A stretch of DNA of 33,961 nt from positions 1 through 33,961 of the forward strand of contig MEUB01000038.1 in the NCBI GenBank assembly GCA_001771535.1, written 5' to 3'. Below are positions 8,092 through 15,752 of this stretch, piece after piece. This stretch comes from a candidate division WOR-1 bacterium RIFOXYB2_FULL_37_13. Its GTDB lineage: Bacteria > Margulisbacteria > WOR-1 > XYC2-FULL-46-14 > XYC2-FULL-37-10. The position numbers and the translations under genes are program-made. Position 1 is the first letter of the stretch. Every line of letters begins with the position of its first letter. The notes below the pieces were generated by a model. That model worked only from the letters and a program-made list of their open reading frames with translations. It did not search any database and was not told where the DNA came from.

Positions 8092-9573
8092 TTACTTGCT
8101 TACAAAAAAGGATGTTTCTTTTGTTAAAACTTTTCCATCAGCATAAGAAATCATAGCATTTGCCTTATAAAGACCTGCCGGCAGATTGGCTTTCCAGCTA
8201 ATTGAAAAAACCTGTTCTTTTCCAGCCGCTATAACGGCTTGAGGAATAGCCATTTGCCCTGCTGTTGCTCCTGATCCTGTTTTTATTTCTATTATTCCTT
8301 CAGTGCTAAAAGGCACATTCCCTTGGTTTTTTATTGAAAACTTGGGGGATAAATTCCCTCCTGATTTTACTGAAGATATTGAAAATTCAGAGATAAGCCC
8401 CTTAATAATAGCAATTTTTTCAAGAACATCAAAATTAACATCAGCAAGCGCTTTTGTTTGTCCGCCATAGTCGACAGTCGCATTGGCAATATATCTCCCC
8501 ACAGGAAGACCCTCTTTATAGGTTCCTTTAAACGCGGTATTTTCGTTAGGAATCACAACACTCAAAGGCAACATTATTGTCCCAACTATCTTTTCATTTT
8601 CATCGACAAAATCAATTTTTGCCTCGGCATCTAAATTTATATTCCCGCTGTTATGAACAAGGAAATTAATGTCAAACGGTTGTTTTTTTGCCGCGACAGG
8701 CGCCCTAAAATTCAATATCTCTCCTCTTTTTACAGCAACTTCATTTTGAGCAATAACGGAAAACTTACCTGACGCAGAAGTCCCTTCTATTTCACTTTCA
8801 ATTGTATATTCTCCCGCAGAAAGAGAGGTTGTCTCCCAAATAGCTCTTAAATCTCTAACACCTCCAGGAAATATTTTTGCCGGTTCAACCGGAATATTTC
8901 CCAATAAATTTCCTGATGAATCTTTTATTTTGATAAAACCTGAAGGTAAAAAGTGAATATTTCCCGTATTTTCAACCGCGGAAAAAAATTCAATCGGAGC
9001 ATTAGCGCTTCTTTGAGCCACATAAACTTTATCAACTTTAGCGGTTTTAATTGTTTCTCCCGGTATTGTCATTTCGCTTATAATGCCTATTCTTGAAACA
9101 GCATCAACTCCGGCATTTCCTCCTGTTGACAAGTCGGACGACTTATCAACTTTTGATTCAAAAAATATTACAGCATAAAGACCGCCACCACTGTTCCCCT
9201 CTGGCTTATTAAATGTAGCCCTAACTATTTGTTCCTTTCCTCCTTCAACCGTAAACTCTTTTGGATTAAGTTCTATATTGGAAATACCAGAAAAAACTCC
9301 TCCGGTATTTGGCGCAAAATCAATTCCTCGCTCAAGAGTTTGAGTTAATCCCTCAACATAAATTTTTACTTGAACAGCAGTATCCCCCGTATTTTTAAAA
9401 GTTATAGGAATATCTTTACTGCTTTCAGTCAAAACAAGCTCAATTTTGGCAGGAGAAACGCCTATTCCGGCAAACGCTGTTCCAACTGCAAAGGTCAAAA
9501 AAGAAAAAACAAGGCTAACCATTAAGCAAACTGGCAAAAATTCATTCATTTTACTTTTTAATTTTATTAACAT
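8092..9573 (-). CDS. Periplasmic chaperone-like protein (DUF916/PapD-like), three beta domains
   Basis: 493 residues from the ATG at 9573, four bases after the subunit stop, with AAGGATGGTGAG just upstream. A TTG 33 bases further up is in frame but lies inside the subunit gene. The signal peptide ends near GTAFA. The mature N terminus GIGVSPAKIELVL, KNTGDTAVQVKIYVEGL and FNKPEGNSGGGLYAVIFFES match the same scaffold as the next gene. Domain 2 begins near residue 190, and the last domain ends SYADGKVLTKETSFFVSK, closely parallel to the neighbour. The two genes are probably an ancient tandem duplication. Placement directly after a subunit gene suggests a dedicated chaperone or scaffold; this is inference. 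Confidence 0.7.
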   Translation of the reverse strand: MLIKLKSKMNEFLPVCLMVSLVFSFLTFAVGTAFAGIGVSPAKIELVLTESSKDIPITFKNTGDTAVQVKIYVEGLTQTLERGIDFAPNTGGVFSGISNIELNPKEFTVEGGKEQIVRATFNKPEGNSGGGLYAVIFFESKVDKSSDLSTGGNAGVDAVSRIGIISEMTIPGETIKTAKVDKVYVAQRSANAPIEFFSAVENTGNIHFLPSGFIKIKDSSGNLLGNIPVEPAKIFPGGVRDLRAIWETTSLSAGEYTIESEIEGTSASGKFSVIAQNEVAVKRGEILNFRAPVAAKKQPFDINFLVHNSGNINLDAEAKIDFVDENEKIVGTIMLPLSVVIPNENTAFKGTYKEGLPVGRYIANATVDYGGQTKALADVNFDVLEKIAIIKGLISEFSISSVKSGGNLSPKFSIKNQGNVPFSTEGIIEIKTGSGATAGQMAIPQAVIAAGKEQVFSISWKANLPAGLYKANAMISYADGKVLTKETSFFVSK

Positions 9574-9577
9574 ACTC

Positions 9578-10084
9578 TCACCATCCTTGTACAACAGTAT
9601 AAACAATATTAATACGATACACGCGCCCTTGCGGCAATACAGGGTCAGAATATCTGACGGCTTGTTTGTATTTTACATATGTTGTTTCTCCGGGAGAAGG
9701 GATATTTGATACTACCACTTGCTCCATGGTAGAAATATTTGTATATAATGTATTGTCCTTTTCTTTAAACTGAAGGTTGTAATACAGCTTTTTTGGATTT
9801 GCTGTTACATAGCCAGTTCCGTCAAATTCCTGCATTCTTCCAGCCGCAACAGTATCACAATTTATCTTTATGCCATAGCTTTCGTTGCTATCTACAATAA
9901 CAGCCTGATTTGTTGAATAATTTGCTTCTCCAACTGTCATTGTCCAATTTAAATCAGCAGGGGTTGTAAGGATTAAATAAGGGCTAAATTGTACAATAAA
10001 ATGCTGTCCGCCATTACCAGCAAAACTAAATTCACAAAAAAAACATACCATACAAAAAATAGCGGATAATTTTACTTTAATCAA
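9578..10084 (-). CDS. Secreted pilin-like/WxL-like beta-sandwich subunit
   Basis: 168 residues from a TTG at 10084, which has GGAGG six bases upstream (10095-10091) and directly opens a signal peptide ending FSFAG. The mature protein shares a spaced pattern with the subunits at 14040 and 15218: LxTxP, a TVG segment, VxxSNxxYxIK, an M-x-x-F/Y-x-G-T-x-Y stretch, Q-x-V-x-Y-x-D, and a terminal strand (YRINIVYTVVQGW here, YHLVITYTAVQN there). Final strands of the form GxYxxxxxYTxV recall WxL domains and SCPU-type pilins. It is first in the coupled run subunit, chaperone-like, chaperone-like, barrel. Likely an exported structural subunit; polymerisation is not shown by the sequence. Confidence 0.7.
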   Translation of the reverse strand: MIKVKLSAIFCMVCFFCEFSFAGNGGQHFIVQFSPYLILTTPADLNWTMTVGEANYSTNQAVIVDSNESYGIKINCDTVAAGRMQEFDGTGYVTANPKKLYYNLQFKEKDNTLYTNISTMEQVVVSNIPSPGETTYVKYKQAVRYSDPVLPQGRVYRINIVYTVVQGW

Positions 10085-10124
10085 GCAATGCCTCCTGCTC
10101 TATCCATGCAAAAACCAAGAAATA

Positions 10125-10148
10125 AGAGGCAGGAATTAACCTGCCTCT
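10125..10148 (-). terminator. Hairpin after the SLH porin gene
   Basis: A perfect 9-bp stem AGAGGCAGG / CCTGCCTCT with a six-base loop lies 22 bases past the porin stop and upstream of the subunit ribosome-binding site. The U tract after it is short and interrupted, so it probably acts as a leaky terminator or mRNA stabiliser. Confidence 0.55.
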
Positions 10149-10170
10149 ATAAAATATTAATCAAAAACAA

Positions 10171-11370
10171 TTAGAACAATATTTGAGTCCTTAAAGCCGC
10201 CGAACTTGAAGTTGCGATGTTTGTTGTAGAAACACTATAATCAGCAAGCAATTTCACATTGCTATTCCAATCATAGTATCCACCAAAAGAAATATCAGTA
10301 ATGCTATCGCTGTCTACGCTTCGGTTTGGATCATATATATCCACGCGACCAAACACGCCAACAGGAGTCAGCATTTCATCAAGAACGCCAAGCTTGCAAA
10401 GCCCTGCTACGCTATAGCCAATGGCTCCTTTACCATAGCCGATCTCGGCATAAGCACTTACGACATCAGCTTTGTAAGCAACTAATACATTAGCAAGCTT
10501 GTTCCCAGTTGTACTATTGCCTACACCTTCAATCTGACCTCCAGCGCCAATTGTGATGCCTGGTAAAATTTCAGCATCAACTCTTGTGCCAATATCTTTC
10601 CCTGCATCTGTTTCTACTGCATTAAAGCCGTTGCCGTTTAATACTGTTGCAAGGTAGTTAATTTTTGGAAGCATATTCGTTGTTATACTTCCCATCGCAC
10701 TAACACCTGTATCAGCCGTTGGCTCACCATACCTGCCACCCATTAAGCTGACAGAAACAACACGAAGCCCCAAAATATCATCAACCCAATTTGACCAGTA
10801 AGTAGGCTGAACGCCAATTCTGGCATTCAAAGTAAAAGAATCAATAGCAACAACATTCAATAAATCAACATAAGCATATTTTACGAACTCCGTAGTAGTA
10901 CTGCCATCTAGGGTTACTCTGGCAATTGCATTGTTTCCAAGGGCTTTTTTTACTGTAAGATATGCGCGTGAAAGATTAAAGTTGTTTGTAATGCCTGTAT
11001 TCTGCAAGTTTTTCTGGTAGTTCAAAAAGACCTGCCCTGAAACCACGGCATCCGCAGGCAAAGAAGAATTTTTCGCCAGCACTTTATTTACAACTCTTTC
11101 TATGTCTGAATCTGTAATTTTGGGTTTAACATTGTTTTCTATGGATTTAGCCATTTTTGAAAGAAATTGAGCGGTCTCATATCGTGACAATTTCTCGTTT
11201 CCACGAAATGTACCGTCAGGAAACCCGTTTGTAATCTCTCTTTCAACTAAATCATAGACAGAATCTGCCGCCCAATGATCGTTGCCCATATCTCTAAATT
11301 TTTCCGCTGAAGCAGGCAAAGACAATGCCAAAGCAAAAAGAACCAATAATATCAGACCTTTTTTCATCAT
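10171..11370 (-). CDS. SLH-domain outer-membrane porin (OmpM-like)
   Basis: 399 residues from the ATG at 11370, chosen because AAAAGGAGT lies just upstream and the signal peptide (MMKKGLILLVLFALALS... ASA) begins there. An upstream in-frame ATG at 11418 would put a basic 16-residue extension before the signal. An SLH domain (about residues 23-80: FRDMGNDHWAADSVYDLVER, GFPDGTFRGNEKLSRYETAQF) is followed by a short helical linker and a barrel of alternating strands ending in LF-type hydrophobic residues (RTQILF). In diderm Terrabacteria such proteins tie the outer membrane to secondary cell-wall polymers and act as porins. It has its own promoter and a hairpin behind it, and probably a highly expressed transcript. 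Confidence 0.9.
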   Translation of the reverse strand: MMKKGLILLVLFALALSLPASAEKFRDMGNDHWAADSVYDLVEREITNGFPDGTFRGNEKLSRYETAQFLSKMAKSIENNVKPKITDSDIERVVNKVLAKNSSLPADAVVSGQVFLNYQKNLQNTGITNNFNLSRAYLTVKKALGNNAIARVTLDGSTTTEFVKYAYVDLLNVVAIDSFTLNARIGVQPTYWSNWVDDILGLRVVSVSLMGGRYGEPTADTGVSAMGSITTNMLPKINYLATVLNGNGFNAVETDAGKDIGTRVDAEILPGITIGAGGQIEGVGNSTTGNKLANVLVAYKADVVSAYAEIGYGKGAIGYSVAGLCKLGVLDEMLTPVGVFGRVDIYDPNRSVDSDSITDISFGGYYDWNSNVKLLADYSVSTTNIATSSSAALRTQILF

Positions 11371-11401
11371 TTTACTCCTTTTAATTTTAAAACTTAAAAA
11401 C

Positions 11402-11428
11402 CTAAATCCCCTTTTCATCTTTTTTCAT
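11402..11428 (-). other. Possible eight-codon leader ORF before the porin gene
   Basis: The best ribosome-binding site of this transcript, AAGGAGGTG (11439-11431), sits directly before an ATG at 11428 that encodes only MKKDEKGI and a stop. It is 14 bases from the in-frame ATG at 11418 and far from the likely porin start at 11370, which has its own AGGAG. A leader peptide or a standby ribosome-loading site is possible. Confidence 0.35.
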
Positions 11429-11486
11429 TTCACCTCCTTGTTTTTAAAAAAATCTTAGGTTGATTGAAATGTAAAATTTTGTGATA

Positions 11487-11516
11487 TTGTAACAAAAAAA
11501 AACGCTCCTTGTCCAG
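11487..11516 (-). promoter_or_regulatory. Sigma70-like promoter of the SLH porin gene
   Basis: On the minus strand TGGACA (11516-11511) and TACAAT (11492-11487) are 18 bases apart. The predicted start near 11480 gives a leader of about 110 bases before the porin ATG at 11370. Confidence 0.55.
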
Positions 11517-11540
11517 CTCCAAATAAATTCAAATAAATTG

Positions 11541-11569
11541 TTGACAATATTCTGCTTTATCTATACAAT
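11541..11569 (+). promoter_or_regulatory. Strong sigma70-like promoter immediately upstream of the glycosyltransferase
   Basis: A consensus TTGACA (11541-11546), a 17-base spacer and TACAAT (11564-11569) precede the gene. The start point expected six to eight bases later coincides with the ATG at 11576, so the mRNA would be leaderless. No Shine-Dalgarno sequence lies before that ATG. Confidence 0.7.
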
Positions 11570-11575
11570 TTCAGC

Positions 11576-13138
11576 ATGCAAGTTAAACCAAGCACTAAAA
11601 GTGTTGTTGTATTTATACTACTTGTATGCGCAATCCTTTTGTTTTCTAGAATTTTTCAAGCCGATGCCTTTACCCAAAACGAAGCAATCCACGGCAATAA
11701 TGGCGTTATGATATGGAAAAGCCTTGTAACTTTTGACTGGCAATCTTTTTGGTATAGCACCAATCAGCAGGTGTCTTCTTCTTTTTTGCATTCATGGCTT
11801 GAATCTTTTATTTTTCTAATTCTTGGGATTAGTTTTACTTCTGCAAGGATTTTGAGCCTGGTTTTATTTTTTATTCTTGCCTTATTGCTTTATCATATGC
11901 CTATAAGCCTTAATTTAAAACATGGCAAATTCATAGGGTTGGCATCGCTTACTTTTTTGCTTACTTCTCCCGAAGCTGTAAAATATGCGACTCAAAATTC
12001 TACAGAAACATTGGGTGTTCTAATTTTTCTTGCCGCCGCGTATTTTTACGCCGTTGCGGAAGAAAGCAACTTGTTTTCTCACTATATTATAGTAGGCTTG
12101 CTTTTAGGCCTTTCAATTTATACTGATTACATATATGCATATCTCATTTTGGTCTCATTTTCAATAATCATCACTGCCAAAATGACAGGAGCTGTTGTCG
12201 AAACGATATATTTAATAAGAAAAGGAGAACAAAATGCTTTTCCTTTTTACTGGTGGATGTATAAAAAACTGACAATCCTTGCGATTGCCATTTTATCGGC
12301 TTCTGTTTGGTTTTTTTCGGGCTTCTTTTCCAGAAAAGTTCATATGTTTTTTTCAACTGTTTTCGGAGACTTTTCAGCGGACATAGCATTTACAGGTTTG
12401 TTGAATAATTTGTTCTTTTATCCAAAATGGATTGCCCAAAATTTTAGCTTCTCTCCTGTGATAGGGATTATTCTTTTGTTCTCAATCATTTCGCCTCTTG
12501 CTTTTTATAAGGACAAAAAAATAAGAATATATTATTTATTTTGCTGGATATCTTTATTTCTCCTTGTTTTTTCCGTAGGAGACAAGGCTCCTTCCATGGT
12601 TTACGCCATAACGCCTTTTATTTTTATTATTTTTTCCGCAAACATCATTTATTTATTTGAGACCAATAAAAAAATGGCTACTGTTTTTACTTCGGCGATT
12701 TTAATCATATCCGTAGCTTACCTGCCAAATCTTTTTAAAGCCTACTTTCCTGAACAGCCTTCTGTTAAAGCAAAAACTGTTCTTGATTTTTTTTATAAAA
12801 ATATTCCTGCAGATCATTCTTTTGCCACCTCGCTTAATTTTTCTAGATTGAATGCGGATATAATAAACTTTTATTTTTACAACTGGAAAGCTCCAATATT
12901 ATCTGACCTTTCCTATCCTTTGGAGTCTACCCCCTCGGACTGCCAATATTATGCAACCATAGAATTAGCCAATGAGAGCTTGTATAATCACGATTCAAAT
13001 GGAGTGCAGTCAATAATACAATTAAATCAAATGCTGGAATACGAAGAAAAATCAGGAGAAATAAAACTGTTTGCCAGTAAAAATTTTGGTAATAAACTTA
13101 CCGCCAAAATATACGCAAAGGCAAGAATTTCACTATGA
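11576..13138 (+). CDS. GT-C fold membrane glycosyltransferase (GT39/PMT_2-like)
   Basis: 520 residues with about ten to twelve hydrophobic segments. The first (residues 9-25) is followed by a loop with QADAFTQNEAIHGNNG, resembling the acidic catalytic motif after helix 1 of protein mannosyltransferases and ArnT-like enzymes. The C-terminal 110 residues are soluble and presumably periplasmic. GT-C enzymes transfer sugars from polyprenyl-phosphate donors to lipid or protein acceptors on the outer face of the inner membrane. The acceptor here is unknown; the surrounding secreted subunits are possible targets, but that is inference. The gene is transcribed divergently from the SLH porin and seems leaderless. 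The next gene has its own promoter. Confidence 0.7.
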   Translation: MQVKPSTKSVVVFILLVCAILLFSRIFQADAFTQNEAIHGNNGVMIWKSLVTFDWQSFWYSTNQQVSSSFLHSWLESFIFLILGISFTSARILSLVLFFILALLLYHMPISLNLKHGKFIGLASLTFLLTSPEAVKYATQNSTETLGVLIFLAAAYFYAVAEESNLFSHYIIVGLLLGLSIYTDYIYAYLILVSFSIIITAKMTGAVVETIYLIRKGEQNAFPFYWWMYKKLTILAIAILSASVWFFSGFFSRKVHMFFSTVFGDFSADIAFTGLLNNLFFYPKWIAQNFSFSPVIGIILLFSIISPLAFYKDKKIRIYYLFCWISLFLLVFSVGDKAPSMVYAITPFIFIIFSANIIYLFETNKKMATVFTSAILIISVAYLPNLFKAYFPEQPSVKAKTVLDFFYKNIPADHSFATSLNFSRLNADIINFYFYNWKAPILSDLSYPLESTPSDCQYYATIELANESLYNHDSNGVQSIIQLNQMLEYEEKSGEIKLFASKNFGNKLTAKIYAKARISL

Positions 13139-13161
13139 TGTTTGTAAAGATAAAAAAGGTG

Positions 13162-13190
13162 TTGACAATTTCAAGTTTTTTGCGTATTCT
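13162..13190 (+). promoter_or_regulatory. Sigma70-like promoter of the small outer-membrane protein gene
   Basis: TTGACA (13162-13167), a 17-base spacer and TATTCT (13185-13190) lie upstream. The start near 13197 precedes AAGGAG (13213-13218) and the ATG at 13233. Confidence 0.65.
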
Positions 13191-13232
13191 TACCAGCGAT
13201 TAGATAAATAAAAAGGAGTTGGGTTTATTGCC

Positions 13233-13970
13233 ATGAGCAAAATAAAAAAATTTCCAACCGCTTTGATTCTGGTTTTAACTTTTCTTTTTTTTGCGGGTTC
13301 TTCTGCTTCCTCTCAAAGCAAGACAGTCAAAAAAACAATCAAAAAAGTCATACAGCCTGAAATAGCTCCAGTTGCACCACCTGAATCTCTGGACGAAGAA
13401 AAAATCTTTCCTGAAGTCTCCGCCCCACCCGAACCTCCCATAGAAGAATACAAAGTTAAATCAGAGCCAAAAGGGCTTTGGGGTTTAGGATTAAATACCA
13501 CCTGCGGAGGATCATATTTATTCAATTTAAAAGGGCAACAAGGATTGCTTGGGGCGTTATCAATGAGATGGGACATTGTGTTTGGCGATCCATGGTCAAC
13601 AGGATCAAAAATAGGGCTGGCAGAAGATGCGGTTGAATACAAAGCAGGGTTAGGCTATTCAATGGGAAGCGGGACTGATGATCAACCTATAAATGCGATT
13701 CCGTTGTATGTCGATGCAATTATATATTTAAAAGAAGGTTCTTTATTTGGAATGGATCCGTTTATCGGGTTTGGGTTAAATTTTAATTTAATAGGAAGAG
13801 ATGGAAAATCGGGCAATTTAGGCGGGCAGGTCTACGGCGGAATTCTCGCAAATTTTGGGCTTGGAGGAAAAACCGAGTTTTCTATCGGCTATCAGTCTAT
13901 GAAAATTGGAGACGGAGTACCATCGGCAAACGGAATAATATTTTCTGTGGCACATCCGTTTGTTTTATAA
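13233..13970 (+). CDS. Small outer-membrane beta-barrel protein with proline-rich linker
   Basis: 245 residues. A signal peptide (hydrophobic 8-24, SSASS) is followed by a lysine-rich stretch (KTVKKTIKKV), then a proline- and glutamate-rich linker to about residue 75 (APVAPPESL, APPEPPIEE), then about 165 residues of glycine-rich alternating strands ending VAHPFVL, as in eight-stranded barrels. The basic-then-proline segment could cross or contact the peptidoglycan. I recognise no specific family. A palindromic terminator follows. The ribosome-binding site AAGGAG is rather far (14 bases) from the ATG, but no other start is in frame. Confidence 0.65.
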   Translation: MSKIKKFPTALILVLTFLFFAGSSASSQSKTVKKTIKKVIQPEIAPVAPPESLDEEKIFPEVSAPPEPPIEEYKVKSEPKGLWGLGLNTTCGGSYLFNLKGQQGLLGALSMRWDIVFGDPWSTGSKIGLAEDAVEYKAGLGYSMGSGTDDQPINAIPLYVDAIIYLKEGSLFGMDPFIGFGLNFNLIGRDGKSGNLGGQVYGGILANFGLGGKTEFSIGYQSMKIGDGVPSANGIIFSVAHPFVL

Positions 13971-13984
13971 ATTAAATTTTACTT

Positions 13985-14012
13985 TTAAAGGCATATGCCT
14001 TTAATTTTTATT
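13985..14012 (+). terminator. Palindromic terminator between barrel gene and subunit gene
   Basis: A perfect 20-bp palindrome, TTAAAGGCATATGCCTTTAA (13985-14004), is followed by a T-rich run, the usual form of an intrinsic terminator. The subunit gene's ribosome-binding site starts only about 17 bases later, so transcription of that gene needs read-through or a promoter inside the upstream gene. Confidence 0.65.
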
Positions 14013-14039
14013 TTTTTTAAAAAAGGAGGTGAACAAAAA

Positions 14040-14540
14040 ATGAAAAAAATTTCACTTTTATTGGTGGCATTGCTTTTTGTCTTTGCTATATCAACAAGCA
14101 CTCTTGCTGATACCTCAAGTTCTGGAAACCAGGCAGTTGACACCAACCTTGTACCTGCTCTGGAAATGACCGCGCCAAGCGCTACTACTCTTTCCAACCT
14201 TACAGTTGGAACCAACAGCGATCTTGGACTTGGAAACTTAGTTGTTAGCAGTAATGCTCCTTATACTATTAAGTATCATGTTGATAAAACCCATATGACA
14301 AAGTATGCGGGCACAGACTATACTACCGCTACTGCGTTGATAAATGTCATGTCATTGATGGGTGGAGATGCCAGCTATGCAACTGTTTCAACGACCGATC
14401 AGAATTTAAAGACAGATTGCGGAGTTGAGAATGGAGCATCGTTCCCTATAGCTGCAAAGCAGGTAGTTGATTATGCAGATAAGGCTTTAGCTTCTGGGGT
14501 TTACCATTTAGTCATAACTTATACTGCTGTACAGAATTAG
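14040..14540 (+). CDS. Secreted pilin-like/WxL-like subunit, copy 1
   Basis: 166 residues from the ATG at 14040, preceded by AAAGGAGGTGA. A longer frame to 13995 overlaps the terminator and is unlikely. The signal peptide (MKKISLLLVALLFVFAISTS) ends near TLA. The mature protein has LEMTAPSATTL, VVSSNAPYTIKYHVD, MTKYAGTDY, QVVDYADKA and a final strand YHLVITYTAVQN. The same pattern appears in the subunits at 9578 and 15218 and, in part, in the N-terminal domain of the giant barrel protein. It is 167 residues in copy 2, with long identical blocks. A strong ribosome-binding site and a following hairpin suggest high expression. Structural role inferred. Confidence 0.75.
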   Translation: MKKISLLLVALLFVFAISTSTLADTSSSGNQAVDTNLVPALEMTAPSATTLSNLTVGTNSDLGLGNLVVSSNAPYTIKYHVDKTHMTKYAGTDYTTATALINVMSLMGGDASYATVSTTDQNLKTDCGVENGASFPIAAKQVVDYADKALASGVYHLVITYTAVQN

Positions 14541-14571
14541 TTAAGTATTGTTTTTGTTATCTGTTATTGGA

Positions 14572-14614
14572 GTATAGGTATACTTAGATTGGAGGTGTAC
14601 CTATACTTTTTTAT
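14572..14614 (+). terminator. Terminator/attenuator hairpin after subunit copy 1
   Basis: A 13-bp stem, AGTATAGGTATAC (14572-14584) with GTGTACCTATACT (14596-14608), includes one G-U pair, has an 11-base loop, and is followed by TTTTT. The same hairpin occurs after copy 2. It lies before the chaperone-like gene and could lower that gene's expression relative to the subunit. Confidence 0.7.
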
Positions 14615-14644
14615 AAAAAGTGTTAGAGAAGGAGGTGTAATAAA

Positions 14645-15127
14645 GTGAAATTAAATACCATTGGGAAATTCATCTTCCTTGGCGTATTTTTGATTGTCCT
14701 GCAAACTTTTGCCTCCGCAGGATTAAGAGTTATGCCAAGCACAGTTGATGTAAAATTCGGGAAGAAGCCTATTGCTGAAACTTTGATGTTGAAAAATACA
14801 GGTGGAGAATCGTTAATGATCAAAGCTTATGTAATGGGACTTGCAAAAAACAAAAAAGGAGACTGGGTGTTTACCGACCCTGTAACAAAAAATTATAATC
14901 TTAATAAGTATGTCACAATTTCCAGATCTTCGTTTGTTTTAAACGCAGATCAGGAATCAAAAGTAATTGTTAATGTAAAAAAACCCAAATATTATTCAGG
15001 CAAATTTCAATGTGTAGTCTTTTTTGAAAACTATCCTTTAGAAAAAACTGAAGTTGATACTTCAGCTCAAATGCAGACTTTAGTAGAAATACACGGCAGA
15101 CTTGGAGTAATTTTCAAGGAAAAGTAG
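14645..15127 (+). CDS. One-domain chaperone-like protein (PapD N-domain/DUF916-like)
   Basis: 160 residues from a GTG at 14645 with AAGGAGGT eight bases upstream. The signal peptide ends near FASA. The mature protein (GLRVMPSTVDVKF, LKNTGGESLMIKAYVMGLAK, then ISRSSFVLNADQESKVIVNV and CVVFFENYP) matches the first domain of the two large proteins at 6611-8080 and 8092-9573 but lacks their two further domains. Pro, NTG and FFE landmarks are conserved in all three. Its place between two subunit genes suggests a dedicated chaperone. The PapD-specific C-terminal domain is absent, so the mechanism would differ from classical donor-strand chaperones. Confidence 0.65.
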   Translation: MKLNTIGKFIFLGVFLIVLQTFASAGLRVMPSTVDVKFGKKPIAETLMLKNTGGESLMIKAYVMGLAKNKKGDWVFTDPVTKNYNLNKYVTISRSSFVLNADQESKVIVNVKKPKYYSGKFQCVVFFENYPLEKTEVDTSAQMQTLVEIHGRLGVIFKEK

Positions 15128-15148
15128 ATTTTATTTGGCGATCTAAAG

Positions 15149-15187
15149 ACGGGAGTAATAAAATGTTATTGTTATTCCCGTTTTTTT
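15149..15187 (+). terminator. Intrinsic terminator after the one-domain chaperone-like gene
   Basis: ACGGGAGTAATA (15149-15160) pairs with TGTTATTCCCGT (15170-15181), with two G-U pairs and a nine-base loop, followed by a run of T. Confidence 0.75.
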
Positions 15188-15217
15188 AGATGAATAAAAA
15201 GGAGGAGAATGAAACAA

Positions 15218-15721
15218 ATGAAAAAAACTTTAATTTTATTGGTAGCATTGTTTTTTGTCTTTGCTATATCAACAAGCACTCTTGCTGATACCTCAAGTTC
15301 TGGAAACCAGGCAGTTGATACAAACCTTGTACCTGCCCTAGAAATGACCGCTCCAAGTGCTACTACTCTTGATACTCTTCAGGTTGACGGCGATAATGAA
15401 TTTTTGCTTGGGAATCTAGTTGTCAGTAGCAATGCTCCTTATACCATTAAGTATCATGTTGATAAAACCCATATGACAAAGTATGCGGGCACAGACTATA
15501 CTACCGCTACTGCGTTGATAAATGTCATGTCATTGATTGGTGGGGATGTCGGAGATTTTGCAACCGTTGCTACAACCGATCAGAATTTAAAGACAAATTG
15601 TACAGTTGAAAATGGAGCTACATGGTCTATAAGCGGACATCAAGTAGTTGATTATGCTGATAAGGTATTGACTGATGGGGCTTACCATCTGGTTATTACC
15701 TATACAGCCGTGCAGAATTAG
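15218..15721 (+). CDS. Secreted pilin-like/WxL-like subunit, copy 2
   Basis: 167 residues from the ATG at 15218, which corresponds to the start of copy 1 (MKKTLILLVALFFVFAISTS). An ATG nine bases earlier is only three bases from the GGAGG and less likely. Long stretches are identical to copy 1, including a 92-bp exact block (15446-15537), whereas residues about 51-64, 108-117 and 125-140 differ strongly. The final strand YHLVITYTAVQN is unchanged. The duplicated unit includes the 3' hairpin. Probably an alternative or partner subunit of the same fibre; inferred. Confidence 0.75.
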   Translation: MKKTLILLVALFFVFAISTSTLADTSSSGNQAVDTNLVPALEMTAPSATTLDTLQVDGDNEFLLGNLVVSSNAPYTIKYHVDKTHMTKYAGTDYTTATALINVMSLIGGDVGDFATVATTDQNLKTNCTVENGATWSISGHQVVDYADKVLTDGAYHLVITYTAVQN

Positions 15722-15752
15722 TTGAGTCTTGTTTTTTGTTGTCTATTATTGG

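Noticed and set aside
11371-11418. Upstream ATG of the SLH porin as the start
   Set aside because: It adds a basic extension before a normal signal peptide, and the strong ribosome-binding site is 14 bases away, whereas AGGAG precedes the ATG at 11370.
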